Assembly: GCA_044220975.1 (NCBI GenBank)
Contig: JBGAPZ010000010.1
Span: 37,068 to 101,067 of the forward strand
From: SZUA-430 sp044220975
GTDB lineage: Bacteria; Pseudomonadota; Alphaproteobacteria; Micropepsales; Micropepsaceae
Length of the DNA stretch: 64,000 nucleotides
Direction: 5' to 3'
Part shown: piece after piece, positions 8,803-17,603 of the stretch
How the letters are laid out: every line of letters starts with the position of its first letter
How positions within the stretch are numbered: the stretch's first letter is position 1
Made by a program: the position numbers and the translations under genes
Notes under the pieces: model-generated
Database searches by the model: none
What the model saw: the letters and a program-made list of their open reading frames with translations, nothing else
What the model was told of the DNA's origin: nothing

Positions 8803-9852
8803 GTGCACTATTGGGAACAACCAAGCCATGCGCGCAGCCTCAGCGACCGCTCGCTGGAATTGATGCGCGAGTACGGCATCGTGCCAACACCGCCGAACTA
8901 CGAACTCTGGTTCAACTACGCGATCGGTCAGAACCAGGAACTCGTCAACGCATTGAACACCGCCATTGCGGAAGGCCGCGCAACGGACGCAGCTTTCACG
9001 CAAACCACCTACGCCCGCTTCTTTGGAACGCCGCGCCCCGCCGAAATCGGTGACATGGGCGCCAAGCTGCAGCAAGAAGTCCAAAAGTCGAAGAGCGCGA
9101 TCGAACACGCGACCAAAGACATGGCAAGCCACGGCAAACTGCTCGCCGAAGCGGCGGCGGCTCTCGCAAACGGTGGCAACGTCAAAGGCGTCGTCGATCG
9201 CGTCGCCGAAGCAACCCGCGCTCTGCAGACGAGCCACACCGCCCTGGAAGCCCACTTCGACCAAACCGGCCGGGAGATGGAAACGTTGCGCCAGCGCTCC
9301 GAAACGGTGACAGCCGAAAATCGCCTGGACCAGCTGACCGGTCTCTTTAGCCGCGCGAGCTTCGACGAACGCCTGGAGCCGATGCTGGGCGAAGCCGAGT
9401 ACAACAAGGCGCCGCTCTGCATCCTGATCGCCGATGTCGACAGCTTCCGTAAGTTCAACGACACCTGGGGTCACGCGACGGGCGATCACGTGCTGCGCCT
9501 CGTCGCTCAGTGCTTCAAATCGAACACACGCGAACGTGACGCCGCCGCGAGATTCGGCGGCGAAGAGTTTGCCGTAGCCCTTCCGAACGCCGAACTTGCG
9601 AGCGCAGCGCGCATCGCCGAAAAAATCCGTCAAACCGTCCAGTCCCGCAAGATCGTCAAGCGCTCGACGGGCGAGACCTTAGGCTCGATCACGCTCTCGA
9701 TCGGCGTGGCCGAGCACCGTGCCGGCGAGCCGATCGCTGAAACGGTACGGCGTGCGGCCAGTCACCTCGACGCTGCCAAACGAGCCGGCCGCAACCGCGT
9801 CATCTGCGACGACGCCGATTCCGCTACGGAAGTCGCTCACGCCCGCGCGTGA
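8803..9852 (+). CDS. GGDEF-domain diguanylate cyclase
   Basis: 349-residue cytosolic protein with an uncharacterised N-terminal half, partly heptad-like between residues 85 and 175, and a C-terminal GGDEF domain. The active-site signature is GGEEF (residues 252-256), compatible with synthesis of cyclic di-GMP from two GTP. An RERD motif (residues 243-246) sits exactly five residues before it, matching the RxxD inhibitory I-site, so product feedback is expected. The start was set at GTG 8803 because AAGGAG at 8790-8795 lies 7 bases upstream; an open frame continues to 8722 without such a site. No transmembrane segment or sensory domain was recognised. Confidence 0.88.
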   Translation: MHYWEQPSHARSLSDRSLELMREYGIVPTPPNYELWFNYAIGQNQELVNALNTAIAEGRATDAAFTQTTYARFFGTPRPAEIGDMGAKLQQEVQKSKSAIEHATKDMASHGKLLAEAAAALANGGNVKGVVDRVAEATRALQTSHTALEAHFDQTGREMETLRQRSETVTAENRLDQLTGLFSRASFDERLEPMLGEAEYNKAPLCILIADVDSFRKFNDTWGHATGDHVLRLVAQCFKSNTRERDAAARFGGEEFAVALPNAELASAARIAEKIRQTVQSRKIVKRSTGETLGSITLSIGVAEHRAGEPIAETVRRAASHLDAAKRAGRNRVICDDADSATEVAHARA

Positions 9853-9924
9853 GCGCAAACGGCCGCGTGTTGCAAGACGGCTGAACCTGTGGTGGCTTGA
9901 AGCCTCAACGCTTCGAGCACCCCA

Positions 9925-10728
9925 ATGTCCTACGAAAATATCCTGGTCGAAACGGCGGGTCACGTCGCAACGCTGACGCTGAACCGTCCCACATCGCTCA
10001 ACAGCCTGAACAAGGGCCTGATCGACGATGTACGCAACGCGCTACGAGCGCTGCGCAACGACGCGAACGTGAAGGCGCTGATCGTAACCGGCGCGGGCCG
10101 CGGCTTCTGCGCCGGTGCCGACCTCGCGAACGCAGGCTTCAACGATGGCGTCCAGCGGTCCGTCGGCGAGGGCATCTCTCATTCGATGGAGATCGCCTAC
10201 AATCCGCTCGTCCGCGATCTGACCGAGTTTCCAAAACCCGTCGTCGTCGCGGTGAACGGCGTTGCGGCAGGCGGCGGCGTAGGCCTCGCGCTAAGCGGCG
10301 ACATCGTGATCGCCGCCAAATCGTCCTACTTCGTGCAAGTCTTCGGACCCAAACTCGGCCTCGTGCCCGACATGGGCTGCACCTGGTTCTTCCCGCACTT
10401 GCTGGGCCGCGCGCGCTCGCGCGCTTTGGCAATGCTGGGCGACCGACTACCGGCAGAGAAAGCCGCCGAATGGGGCTTGATCTGGGCCGCCGTCGACGAC
10501 GCGCAGCTGTTGACAGAAGCGCGCACGCTGGCCGAGCGCCTGTCGAAAGGTCCCACATTGGCGTTCGGCGCGATCAAGCGCACACTCGACGCCGCCGGTG
10601 AAAACACTCTGGACCAGCAACTCGAACTCGAACGCCGCACGCAGCAAATGCTCGGCGATACGGATGACTTCCGCGAAGGCGTGACCGCCTTCCTCACGAA
10701 GCGCGACGCTCAATTCAAAGGCAAATAG
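9925..10728 (+). CDS. Enoyl-CoA hydratase/isomerase, PaaG-like (copy 1)
   Basis: 267-residue crotonase-fold enzyme. The oxyanion-hole segments GRGFCAGADL and NGVAAGGGVGLAL are intact. In the active-site helix the sequence is GLVPDMGCTW, with Asp where classic hydratases have the second Glu. That is the pattern of PaaG-type delta3-delta2 and ring-epoxide isomerases rather than hydratases. Thirteen bases separate it from a paralogue of the same class, so the two form an operon-like pair probably acting on acyl-CoA or aromatic-CoA intermediates. The substrate is not readable from sequence. Confidence 0.88.
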   Translation: MSYENILVETAGHVATLTLNRPTSLNSLNKGLIDDVRNALRALRNDANVKALIVTGAGRGFCAGADLANAGFNDGVQRSVGEGISHSMEIAYNPLVRDLTEFPKPVVVAVNGVAAGGGVGLALSGDIVIAAKSSYFVQVFGPKLGLVPDMGCTWFFPHLLGRARSRALAMLGDRLPAEKAAEWGLIWAAVDDAQLLTEARTLAERLSKGPTLAFGAIKRTLDAAGENTLDQQLELERRTQQMLGDTDDFREGVTAFLTKRDAQFKGK

Positions 10729-10741
10729 ACGGAGAGACTCC

Positions 10742-11542
10742 ATGGATTTCGAACGCGTAAAAGTCGACGTGCAAGGCCGCGTCGGCGTGTTGACGCTAAA
10801 CCACCCCGAAGTGATGAACGCGGTCAGCCCCGAAATGCTGAACGGCCTCATCGCCGCGATGACCTATATCGAGCGTCCCGACACCGGCATCCGCGCGCTT
10901 GTCTTCACCGGCACCGGACGCGGCTTTTGCGCCGGCGCAAACTTGAGCGGTGGCCCATCGTCAGGCGCATTCAAACCTGAAGAACGCGACGCGGGCGCAG
11001 CGCTGGAGACGATGTATCACCCGTTCCTGCGCCGCCTGCGCAATCTGAAGGTGCCGCTTGTCACCGCCGTGAACGGTGCAGCCGCCGGTGTCGGCATGAG
11101 CTTCGCGCTGATGGGCGACATGATCTTAGCGGCAAAGTCCGCTTACTTTCTGCAAGCCTTCCGCCGCATCGGTCTCGTGCCCGACGGCGGCTCGACCTGG
11201 TTACTGCCCCGCCTCGTGGGCAGCGCCCGCGCAAAAGAACTCTCGCTGCTCGGCGAAAAGCTGAGCGCCGACAAGGCGCTCGACTGGGGTCTGATCAATC
11301 GCGTCTACGACGACGCCGACCTCATGCCGCAAGCGATGGCGCTCGCCGAAGAACTGGCGCACGGGCCCACAGTCGCGCTCGGCCTCATTCGCCAGCTCTA
11401 TTGGCAAAGCGAGCACAACACATACGAAGAACAACTCGATGCCGAGCGCCAAGCCCAAAAGCTCGCCGGCCGCGCCGAAGACTTCACAGAAGGCGTCACC
11501 GCCTTTCTGCAAAAACGCAAAGCCGACTTCAAAGGTCGCTAG
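10742..11542 (+). CDS. Enoyl-CoA hydratase/isomerase, PaaG-like (copy 2)
   Basis: 266-residue crotonase-fold protein, paralogous to the gene immediately upstream. It has GRGFCAGANL, the oxyanion-hole NGAAAGVGMSFAL, and RIGLVPDGGSTWLLP with the same Asp-for-Glu replacement as its neighbour. The C-terminal ends of both copies are nearly the same in pattern (EGVTAFL-KR-A-FKG), which suggests an old tandem duplication. GGAGAGACTCC directly precedes the ATG. It is convergent with the small secreted-protein gene and the two stops share CTAG at 11539-11542. Confidence 0.88.
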   Translation: MDFERVKVDVQGRVGVLTLNHPEVMNAVSPEMLNGLIAAMTYIERPDTGIRALVFTGTGRGFCAGANLSGGPSSGAFKPEERDAGAALETMYHPFLRRLRNLKVPLVTAVNGAAAGVGMSFALMGDMILAAKSAYFLQAFRRIGLVPDGGSTWLLPRLVGSARAKELSLLGEKLSADKALDWGLINRVYDDADLMPQAMALAEELAHGPTVALGLIRQLYWQSEHNTYEEQLDAERQAQKLAGRAEDFTEGVTAFLQKRKADFKGR

Positions 11543-11973
11543 TTCCGGTCGCCTGGTACTTCGGGGAAGCGCACGACAAAGCGCGCTTGCCCCGACTTCG
11601 GCGCCGTGAACTTCTCGGTCTTGGCAAATGACTCATATGTCGCGTGCAGGACGTACTTGCCGGGCTCTAGGTTGGCCAATATCCACGGGCTGTCGCACGT
11701 GACCTCGAACATCATCGTGCCGTCGGCCCTCGCAACCGACAGCACGACGTCGCTGAGATACTGTGCGTCGGCGTTCGCGAACTCGATCCTGACCGGATAG
11801 CCCGCCCAGCGCGAATCGTTGCGCGCATCCTCACCAACGCCAGTGCACACGAGATCGAGGCCGTTCACCACGACCGGTTGATCCGGCGGCAATGGCTGCA
11901 CGTCAGCCGCCAGCGCTGCGGCACAGCCGGCCAGCATGACGCCCACAAGACCGATAACCTTGAACGAATTCAT
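11539..11973 (-). CDS. Small exported hypothetical protein
   Basis: 144-residue protein with an N-terminal export signal. The sequence MNSFKVIGLVGVMLAGCAAALAADV carries a possible lipobox (LAGC), so it could be a lipoprotein; an ordinary signal-peptidase-I site after ALA is also possible. The rest looks like a single beta-rich domain of a carbohydrate-binding or carboxypeptidase-regulatory-like kind (LEPGKYVLHATYES resembles such folds), but I do not recognise a named family. The start at 11973 follows GGAGGTCTC, a good ribosome-binding site; the longer frame upstream is not supported. Confidence 0.65.
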   Translation of the reverse strand: MNSFKVIGLVGVMLAGCAAALAADVQPLPPDQPVVVNGLDLVCTGVGEDARNDSRWAGYPVRIEFANADAQYLSDVVLSVARADGTMMFEVTCDSPWILANLEPGKYVLHATYESFAKTEKFTAPKSGQARFVVRFPEVPGDRN

Positions 11974-12028
11974 GAGACCTCCTCTCGACACAGTGTCAAC
12001 GCGCAAAGCCCCAAGCCGCTCCAAATTA

Positions 12029-12799
12029 TCAGAAATTCACCCTTTGCGTGATGCCGCCGTCGACAATCAAATTCGCACCGGTCGTGAATGTCGACATGGG
12101 GCTAGCCAAAAAAACCGCCGCATTGGCGATCTCCTGTGGCGTGCCCATGCGGCCCGTCGGGTTCGACTTCATTGCCGCGTTGTAGCGGTCGGGCATGTTC
12201 TGCTCGATCATGTTCCAGACCCCACCTTTGAAGTAGATGGTTCCCGGCGACACGACGTTCACGCGAATCTTCCGCTTCGCGTGTTCCCGCGCCAGCCCCT
12301 TCGCATAGTGGATGAGCGCCGCCTTGATCGCGCCGTACGCGTTGCCGTTCTGCGCTTCTGCCGCCGACACGGACGAGATCATCACAAAGGCCGCATCGCC
12401 GCGCTCGGCTGCTGCCTTCTCAAGATGCGGCCGCGCCGCCTCGAACGAATTCATCGCTCCCAGAATGTCGATCTTGAGCAGCGACTCCCAAGCCTCGCTG
12501 TGCGCACCCATCGTGAGCGCGCTGGCGTTCGACACCAGAATGTCCAACCCGCCAAACGTCTTTGCGACGCCTTCGACCCACGTCTTAAGTTCGTCCGGCT
12601 TCGCGATATCGACGGCGGCACCCGTTGCGCGGATGCCCTTCTTTGACAGCGCGGAAACCGCTTCTTCCACCTGTTCCGGGTTGCGCGCACAGACGCCGAC
12701 ATCGGCGCCTTCGCTGGCCAGGGTTTCGGCGATCGCACGACCGATACCGCGCGTGCCGCCCAGGACGACCGCGCGTTTTCCTTTGAGTTGCAAATCCAT
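12029..12799 (-). CDS. Short-chain dehydrogenase/reductase
   Basis: 256-residue SDR oxidoreductase with a Rossmann fold. The cofactor loop is GGTRGIG (residues 14-20), with Arg-Asn after strand two (CARN) suggesting NADPH preference. The catalytic set is Ser142/143, Tyr155 and Lys159 (YGAIK). The C-terminal VDGGITQRVNF is typical of FabG-like members, but the family is too broad to assign a substrate. AGGAG precedes the start. It is followed on the same strand, after 55 bases, by the small exported protein gene. Confidence 0.88.
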   Translation of the reverse strand: MDLQLKGKRAVVLGGTRGIGRAIAETLASEGADVGVCARNPEQVEEAVSALSKKGIRATGAAVDIAKPDELKTWVEGVAKTFGGLDILVSNASALTMGAHSEAWESLLKIDILGAMNSFEAARPHLEKAAAERGDAAFVMISSVSAAEAQNGNAYGAIKAALIHYAKGLAREHAKRKIRVNVVSPGTIYFKGGVWNMIEQNMPDRYNAAMKSNPTGRMGTPQEIANAAVFLASPMSTFTTGANLIVDGGITQRVNF

Positions 12800-12851
12800 G
12801 AGAAGGCTCCTTTGTGGTGGCCTTCTCTTTAGTCCGCGTCGCCAATGCGCG

Positions 12852-13832
12852 CTATTGAATCTTGATGGCCATGGCGTTCGGCCGTATCCGCGCAGCCGGA
12901 ACGACCTTGGAATAGGCAGTCTCCGTGCTGACTGGCAAAGCCTCCGTTGCGACCACAGCTATGCCAGGGTCCGCCTCAGGAACGGTGCGCCCCAACCCTG
13001 CCGCAAAATTGCTGCGGATCAGACTTGCAAGCTGGTCGATTGGCACTTCGTTCTTAGAGATCAACAGGTCGCGATTGTCGGGCGCCGAGGCCGGCAGTTC
13101 CGGCCACGGTCCATTCGCTTCGCGCGGAATGCGCACGAAGAAGCCTTTGCGCGCGTGAAAACGTCCGCGCTGAGGGACGGCGAAATTGCCAATCAGCACC
13201 AGATCGAAACCGTCTTTACGCATTTGATCGCGATCGACCCGTGCCCACAGCGCCTTGGTTTCTTGGTACTTGCGCTGAATATCGATGATCGAAGTCGATG
13301 TAACGAAGTCGATCTCCGCCGCCTTGCGAAACCCTTCGGGGGCGGGAATCTCAAGAGCCGCCTCAACGCGAAACCGTCCGAACCCTTGGACCAAAACTTC
13401 CTGCGACGGCGGCGGTGTCCAGGCTTGCGGATCTTGCGCCGTCATCCACGGCTCAGCGCCCGCTTGGCGTAACCAAACATCGTTCTCGCCGCGCACATAG
13501 ACGATCGAGTCGAAACCCGCGCCGGAGGTTTTGCGCAGCTGAACGGTGGCGCGCTTGTAGTAACCCTTCTCGGCCGCTTCCATCAGAACGGACTCAAACA
13601 GCCGGTCGGCAGCTTCAAGTGTCTTCGCCTTGTCGCTCTCGCCCTTGGCCGCGTCATACGCGACCTGCAAGAAAATCACTTTCGGATTGCCCGTACGCGC
13701 GGGTGTATCGCCGGCCGCGAGAAGCTCGAACGCGTAACCATCGCCCAGATCCAGCGCCATGTGCTCCGCAGCGCGAAGTGCCGGGACAAGCGCAAACACG
13801 AGTGCAATGACGAACGTCCAACCGAGTTTCAC
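12852..13832 (-). CDS. Secreted hypothetical protein
   Basis: 326-residue protein with a strong signal peptide (MKLGWTFVIALVFALVPALRA, then AEHM). No family was recognised. The mature part contains an alternating charged/hydrophobic domain with several Trp and Pro residues and a PPPSQEVLVQGFGRF segment. The start was set at GTG 13832 because GGGAG lies 7 bases upstream and the signal peptide then begins cleanly; a GTG at 13853 is in frame but less well placed. The gene stands 52 bases downstream of the SDR start, same strand. A periplasmic location is inferred from the signal only. Confidence 0.6.
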   Translation of the reverse strand: MKLGWTFVIALVFALVPALRAAEHMALDLGDGYAFELLAAGDTPARTGNPKVIFLQVAYDAAKGESDKAKTLEAADRLFESVLMEAAEKGYYKRATVQLRKTSGAGFDSIVYVRGENDVWLRQAGAEPWMTAQDPQAWTPPPSQEVLVQGFGRFRVEAALEIPAPEGFRKAAEIDFVTSTSIIDIQRKYQETKALWARVDRDQMRKDGFDLVLIGNFAVPQRGRFHARKGFFVRIPREANGPWPELPASAPDNRDLLISKNEVPIDQLASLIRSNFAAGLGRTVPEADPGIAVVATEALPVSTETAYSKVVPAARIRPNAMAIKIQ

Positions 13833-14231
13833 GAAAGCGCTCCCACCGATCACGGTTAAAGCTTACGGCTGCCGTAGAAGCCTGACAATGGGTGGCTGGC
13901 GCTCACGATTTCGTCAGCACACAGACGAAAGAGATCGCAAGCAAATTGCTGCGCGAGAACGCAAAGTTTTCGGCTGTCAACCCCACAAAAATACAGTCAC
14001 ACAACCGCTCATTTTGGCTTGCGCGGTCCCAAACGCTTCGCCATCTTTCCGCGTGCGACTGGCTTTGCCTAAAGACGAGTGCTTCCGACGTGCCGCAGTT
14101 TTCCGAATGTCCGACCGGACCCTTGGGTTTGCGACCCGCCCAACCCTCGACCTCGATAAGTCACGCGCGTTTGGTACGCCCGCGGGCAGTCCGCGGCGCG
14201 GCCGTGTATCTATGAAGGAATGGACTGAGCA
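13833..14231. other. Intergenic region before the cold-shock gene
   Basis: About 400 bases between the start of a secreted-protein gene on the minus strand and cspA on the plus strand. Open frames here are short and lack coding character. It must hold divergent promoters and the 5' leader of cspA; cold-shock genes often have long structured leaders, but I did not identify a specific element or a convincing promoter pair. Confidence 0.5.
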
Positions 14232-14441
14232 ATGACGATTGGCGTTGTCAAATTTTTCAACACTTCGAAGGGTTTCGGCTTTATCGCGCCCGACGGCGGC
14301 GGCAAGGACGTGTTCGTGCACGTAACCGCACTGCAGCGTTCGGGCATCACCGACCTGGCCGAAGGCCAGAAGGTGAGCTTTGAGGTAGCGCCCGGCCGCG
14401 ACGGACGCATCTCGGCAGATAGGTTGAAGCTGATCTCCTAA
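14232..14441 (+). CDS. cspA: Cold-shock domain protein
   Basis: 69-residue single cold-shock domain that binds single-stranded RNA and DNA. Both RNA-binding motifs are present: RNP1 KGFGFI and RNP2 VFVHV. Length and motif spacing match the CspA family exactly. The name is generic since alphaproteobacteria carry several paralogues. A rho-independent terminator follows at 14470-14502. The long upstream region is compatible with the leader-mediated control known for this family. Confidence 0.93.
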   Translation: MTIGVVKFFNTSKGFGFIAPDGGGKDVFVHVTALQRSGITDLAEGQKVSFEVAPGRDGRISADRLKLIS

Positions 14442-14469
14442 ATAACGACAATCGAATCCGACTTCTCAG

Positions 14470-14502
14470 ACGGCGTGCAGCGAAAGCTCGCGCCGTTTTT
14501 TT
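14470..14502 (+). terminator. Rho-independent terminator of cspA
   Basis: ACGGCG at 14470-14475 pairs with CGCCGT at 14491-14496, with a partly paired interior, and is followed by a run of seven T. It lies 29 bases after the cspA stop and in its orientation. It also sits just past the 3' end of the convergent membrane-protein gene. Confidence 0.75.
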
Positions 14503-14507
14503 CTTGC

Positions 14508-15785
14508 TCAGGGCAGCATCAACTCGATCGCAATGCCGACACCGACGGCCGCTGCCGATACGCCAAGAACCAACGCGGCCGGATGCGCAAAGGCCGCAGC
14601 ACCTTGGGTCCATGCGATCAAAGCCTTCACCACCGAATTCGAAATGAGTGCGCCGGCGACGCCAAGGCCGGCCGCGCCGAGTGTCGCGCTGTGGAGTTCG
14701 CTTCCCGACATTCGACTTGCCGACACGCTGGCCGCATCGACGTCAATCGCGCCGGACAACACGCCGGCCAAGACAACGCCCGCGTCGCCCGCATAGATTT
14801 GCGCGTAATGCGCCACGACCAAGACACAAGCGACAACCACGACAAACTTGATCGCCGCGTTGAGCATGTCGGGCGAACCAGGATCGATCGCCTGATCGTC
14901 ACGCCCGTCGAATGCGCGCCGCGCGAGCCAGAGAGCGCAACAAATCGCCGCCAGTGCACCGCACGCAAGGGGTACAACAAGGTGCTGCAACAAAGCGCCA
15001 TTGAGCGCGCCCACGACAAGCCCCGTGCGTATGAACATCACGCTCTGCGCCGTCGCCACGGCACCCGCCAACGCAGGTGCGGCAGCAGACGCCGCCTGCG
15101 ATGCGCGGGCGGCAGAAACGGTCAAGCCGGTCGATGAAACGAGACCGCCGATCATTCCCATCAGCAGTGCACCTTTGTGAGCGCCTGTCGCGCGCATGGC
15201 GATGTAGCCCGCAAACCCGATAGCGGTGATCAAGACGACGGCCCACCAAAGTGCGTAGGGATTGAGCACGCCGCCGGGCCCAAAACCTTGGTTTGGCAGG
15301 ACCGGCAGCAGCACGACCGATACAACGAGAAGCTTGATCCCCGCCGTCAGCTCAAGCTCCTGCACGCGTTGCAGAAACGTGTGGATCTCCGGTTTGAGAT
15401 CGAGCAATAGGACGAGCACAACCCCCGTGATCGCCGCCGCCAAAACCTCACCGGCGCCAGCGAGTGCACCCAATAGAAACACCAACAAGGCGGCAACTTC
15501 CGTCGTCGCGCCCCGGTCGGCGTTCGGCCGCGACGCGTCGGAGAAATACAGCACCGACACGAATGCAAAGACGCCAAGCACAGCCGCCCCGGCAAACATC
15601 GCCCCAAGCGGCGCGGCGCCAACGCCTGTCGCAAACCCGGTCAGCGCAAGAATCGTGAACGTTCGAACGCCCGCCTCGCGCTGCCCCGACGGTTGGTCGC
15701 GTTGTTTCCAGCCGCGCTCGATCCCGGCGGCGAGCCCGATCCCAAGCGCCACGACAAATCGCAAATAGAGGCTTTCGTCCGTCAT
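14508..15785 (-). CDS. MgtC/SapB-DUF4010 family membrane protein
   Basis: 425-residue polytopic inner-membrane protein with about a dozen hydrophobic segments. The N-terminal part (GIGLAAGIERGWKQR, then VRTFTILALTG) is the MgtC/SapB-like module, and the C-terminal two thirds match the DUF4010 pattern with LVSSTGLTVSAA. Proteins of this architecture are widespread; transport of an ion has been suggested but the function is not established. The start at 15785 (MTDESLYLRF) was preferred over an upstream in-frame codon because family members begin just before the first helix. Confidence 0.8.
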   Translation of the reverse strand: MTDESLYLRFVVALGIGLAAGIERGWKQRDQPSGQREAGVRTFTILALTGFATGVGAAPLGAMFAGAAVLGVFAFVSVLYFSDASRPNADRGATTEVAALLVFLLGALAGAGEVLAAAITGVVLVLLLDLKPEIHTFLQRVQELELTAGIKLLVVSVVLLPVLPNQGFGPGGVLNPYALWWAVVLITAIGFAGYIAMRATGAHKGALLMGMIGGLVSSTGLTVSAARASQAASAAAPALAGAVATAQSVMFIRTGLVVGALNGALLQHLVVPLACGALAAICCALWLARRAFDGRDDQAIDPGSPDMLNAAIKFVVVVACVLVVAHYAQIYAGDAGVVLAGVLSGAIDVDAASVSASRMSGSELHSATLGAAGLGVAGALISNSVVKALIAWTQGAAAFAHPAALVLGVSAAAVGVGIAIELMLP

Positions 15786-15831
15786 CGTCTGCCCTTGCAC
15801 CACCCATCGATGATCGCGCACCATTCAGCCT

Positions 15832-17346
15832 ATGAGCAAACCCGAAAACGTCATCATCTTGCTGCTCGATAGCCTTAACCGCCACATGGTGGGAGCCTAC
15901 GGCGGCAAAGCGTTCGCCACCCCAAATATCGACCGCTTGGCGGCACGCTCGCTCAAATTCACCAAGCACCACGTGGGCTCGCTTCCCTGCATGCCCGCGC
16001 GTCACGATATTCTATGCGGCACGTGGGATTTCTTGTGGCGCGCCTGGGGCTCGGTCGAGATCTGGGAAGACGCGATCACCTATCCGCTGCGCCGCGCCGG
16101 CGTAGTGACTCAACTCGTCTCCGACCATCCCCATCTGTTTGAGACCGGCGGCGAGAACTATCACGTCGACTTCACTGCTTGGGATTATCAGCGCGGTCAC
16201 GAAGGCGATCCATGGAAGACGCGCCCCGACCCGAGCTGGGCGGGAGCGCCGCTGTTCGGCCGCAAGCACATGCCCTACGACAATTCGCGCGGCTGGTTCC
16301 GCGATGAAGCCGATTTCCCAGGGCCCCGCACAATGGCATCCGCCGTGCGTTGGCTCGACGACAATGCAGGTCATCACAATCGCTTCATGCTGTTCGTCGA
16401 CGAGTTTGATCCGCACGAACCCTTCGACACGCCCGAACCCTTTGCCTCGATGTACGATCCGGATTGGGAAGGCGCGCATCTGATCTGGCCGCCATACATG
16501 AAGGATGCGCTGGCCAAGGGCGTCCTTACCGAACGCCAAGCGCATCAACTGCGCGCGCAATACGGCGCGAAGCTCACGATGATCGATGCGTGGCTCGGCC
16601 GCGTGCTCGACGCGATCGACCGCCACGACCTTTGGCGCAACACGGCCGTGATCCTCTGCACCGATCACGGTCATTACTTGGGCGAGAAAGATATCTGGGG
16701 CAAACCCGGCGTGCCGATCTACGACACGCTTGGAAAGATCCCACTGCTCGTCGCGTGGCCGGGTCAAGCCGCACGCGAGATCGATGCGCTCACCACCAGC
16801 GTAGATCTGCACGCAACGCTGGGCGACATCTTCGACGTTACGCAGCGCCAACGCACGCACGGACACTCGCTGCGTCCGTTGGTCGAGGGCACCGCAACCG
16901 CAATCCGCAATCACGTGTTGATGGGCGTCTGGGGCCGCGAAGTGCACATCACAGACGGTCGCTGGAAATATGCGCGCGCGCCGGTCGCGAAGAACGAGCC
17001 ACTGGCGATGTATTCGAACCGTTGGTCGACGATGCCGACGCACGTGCTCGCGCGCGAACAGGAACTCCCCCTGCCCGACCATCGCGCGGCCCTCTCACGC
17101 ATGCCGGGGAGCACAGTGCCGGTCATCAAGCAGGTTTGGGACGCAAGCGACCCGGTGCCGTTCTGGGCCTGGACCAGGTGGGACGAACCCGGCGCGCATC
17201 ACGTCTATGATACGGCGAACGATCCCACGGAATCGGAAAACCGCCGCAACGGCCCGGATGAAACGCGCATGACCGAAATGCTGCACGAAGCGCTGCGCAC
17301 CATTGAAGCACCGGCCGAGCAGCTTCAACGGCTAGGACTCACTTGA
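15832..17346 (+). CDS. Sulfatase (alkaline-phosphatase superfamily)
   Basis: 504-residue arylsulfatase-type hydrolase. The formylglycine signature is CMPAR (Cys53-x-Pro-x-Arg57), so the enzyme needs oxidation of Cys53 by a maturase, which is not in the window. Metal ligands are visible in LLLDSLN (Asp13) and DHGHYLGEKDIWGK. No signal peptide is present, so it is probably cytosolic, unlike many sulfatases that act on polysaccharides outside the cell. The substrate is unknown. It is divergently arranged with the DUF4010 gene, 46 bases apart, suggesting overlapping promoters. Confidence 0.88.
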   Translation: MSKPENVIILLLDSLNRHMVGAYGGKAFATPNIDRLAARSLKFTKHHVGSLPCMPARHDILCGTWDFLWRAWGSVEIWEDAITYPLRRAGVVTQLVSDHPHLFETGGENYHVDFTAWDYQRGHEGDPWKTRPDPSWAGAPLFGRKHMPYDNSRGWFRDEADFPGPRTMASAVRWLDDNAGHHNRFMLFVDEFDPHEPFDTPEPFASMYDPDWEGAHLIWPPYMKDALAKGVLTERQAHQLRAQYGAKLTMIDAWLGRVLDAIDRHDLWRNTAVILCTDHGHYLGEKDIWGKPGVPIYDTLGKIPLLVAWPGQAAREIDALTTSVDLHATLGDIFDVTQRQRTHGHSLRPLVEGTATAIRNHVLMGVWGREVHITDGRWKYARAPVAKNEPLAMYSNRWSTMPTHVLAREQELPLPDHRAALSRMPGSTVPVIKQVWDASDPVPFWAWTRWDEPGAHHVYDTANDPTESENRRNGPDETRMTEMLHEALRTIEAPAEQLQRLGLT

Positions 17347-17545
17347 ACAGTTTCGCGACGGCGCGCCTCGCAATCAATTTGAAAACGATCGTTGCGCATT
17401 GGCCATAGTCGCCGTTGCACGTGCAGCCGTGGAAGACACGCTGCGCGCGCGAACTACAAATCACCGCAATACGAAGTGCCGGCCCGAAAACCGCCGGTTG
17501 CGCCGATCGCATTTCGTGAGCGCATCGGCCATTAACTCGCGAAGG

Positions 17546-17560
17546 TTAACAATTCCTTAA
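17546..17560. promoter_or_regulatory. CtrA-type box TTAA-N7-TTAA
   Basis: TTAACAATTCCTTAA matches the full consensus of the alphaproteobacterial cell-cycle regulator CtrA (TTAA, seven bases, TTAA) exactly. It is 43 bases upstream of the start of the gene at 17604, where CtrA sites normally overlap the promoter. Function is inferred from the match and position. Confidence 0.6.
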
Positions 17561-17603
17561 AATCTATGCACCGACTCGCAAGAGCGAAAACAAGAGGTGC
17601 TGA

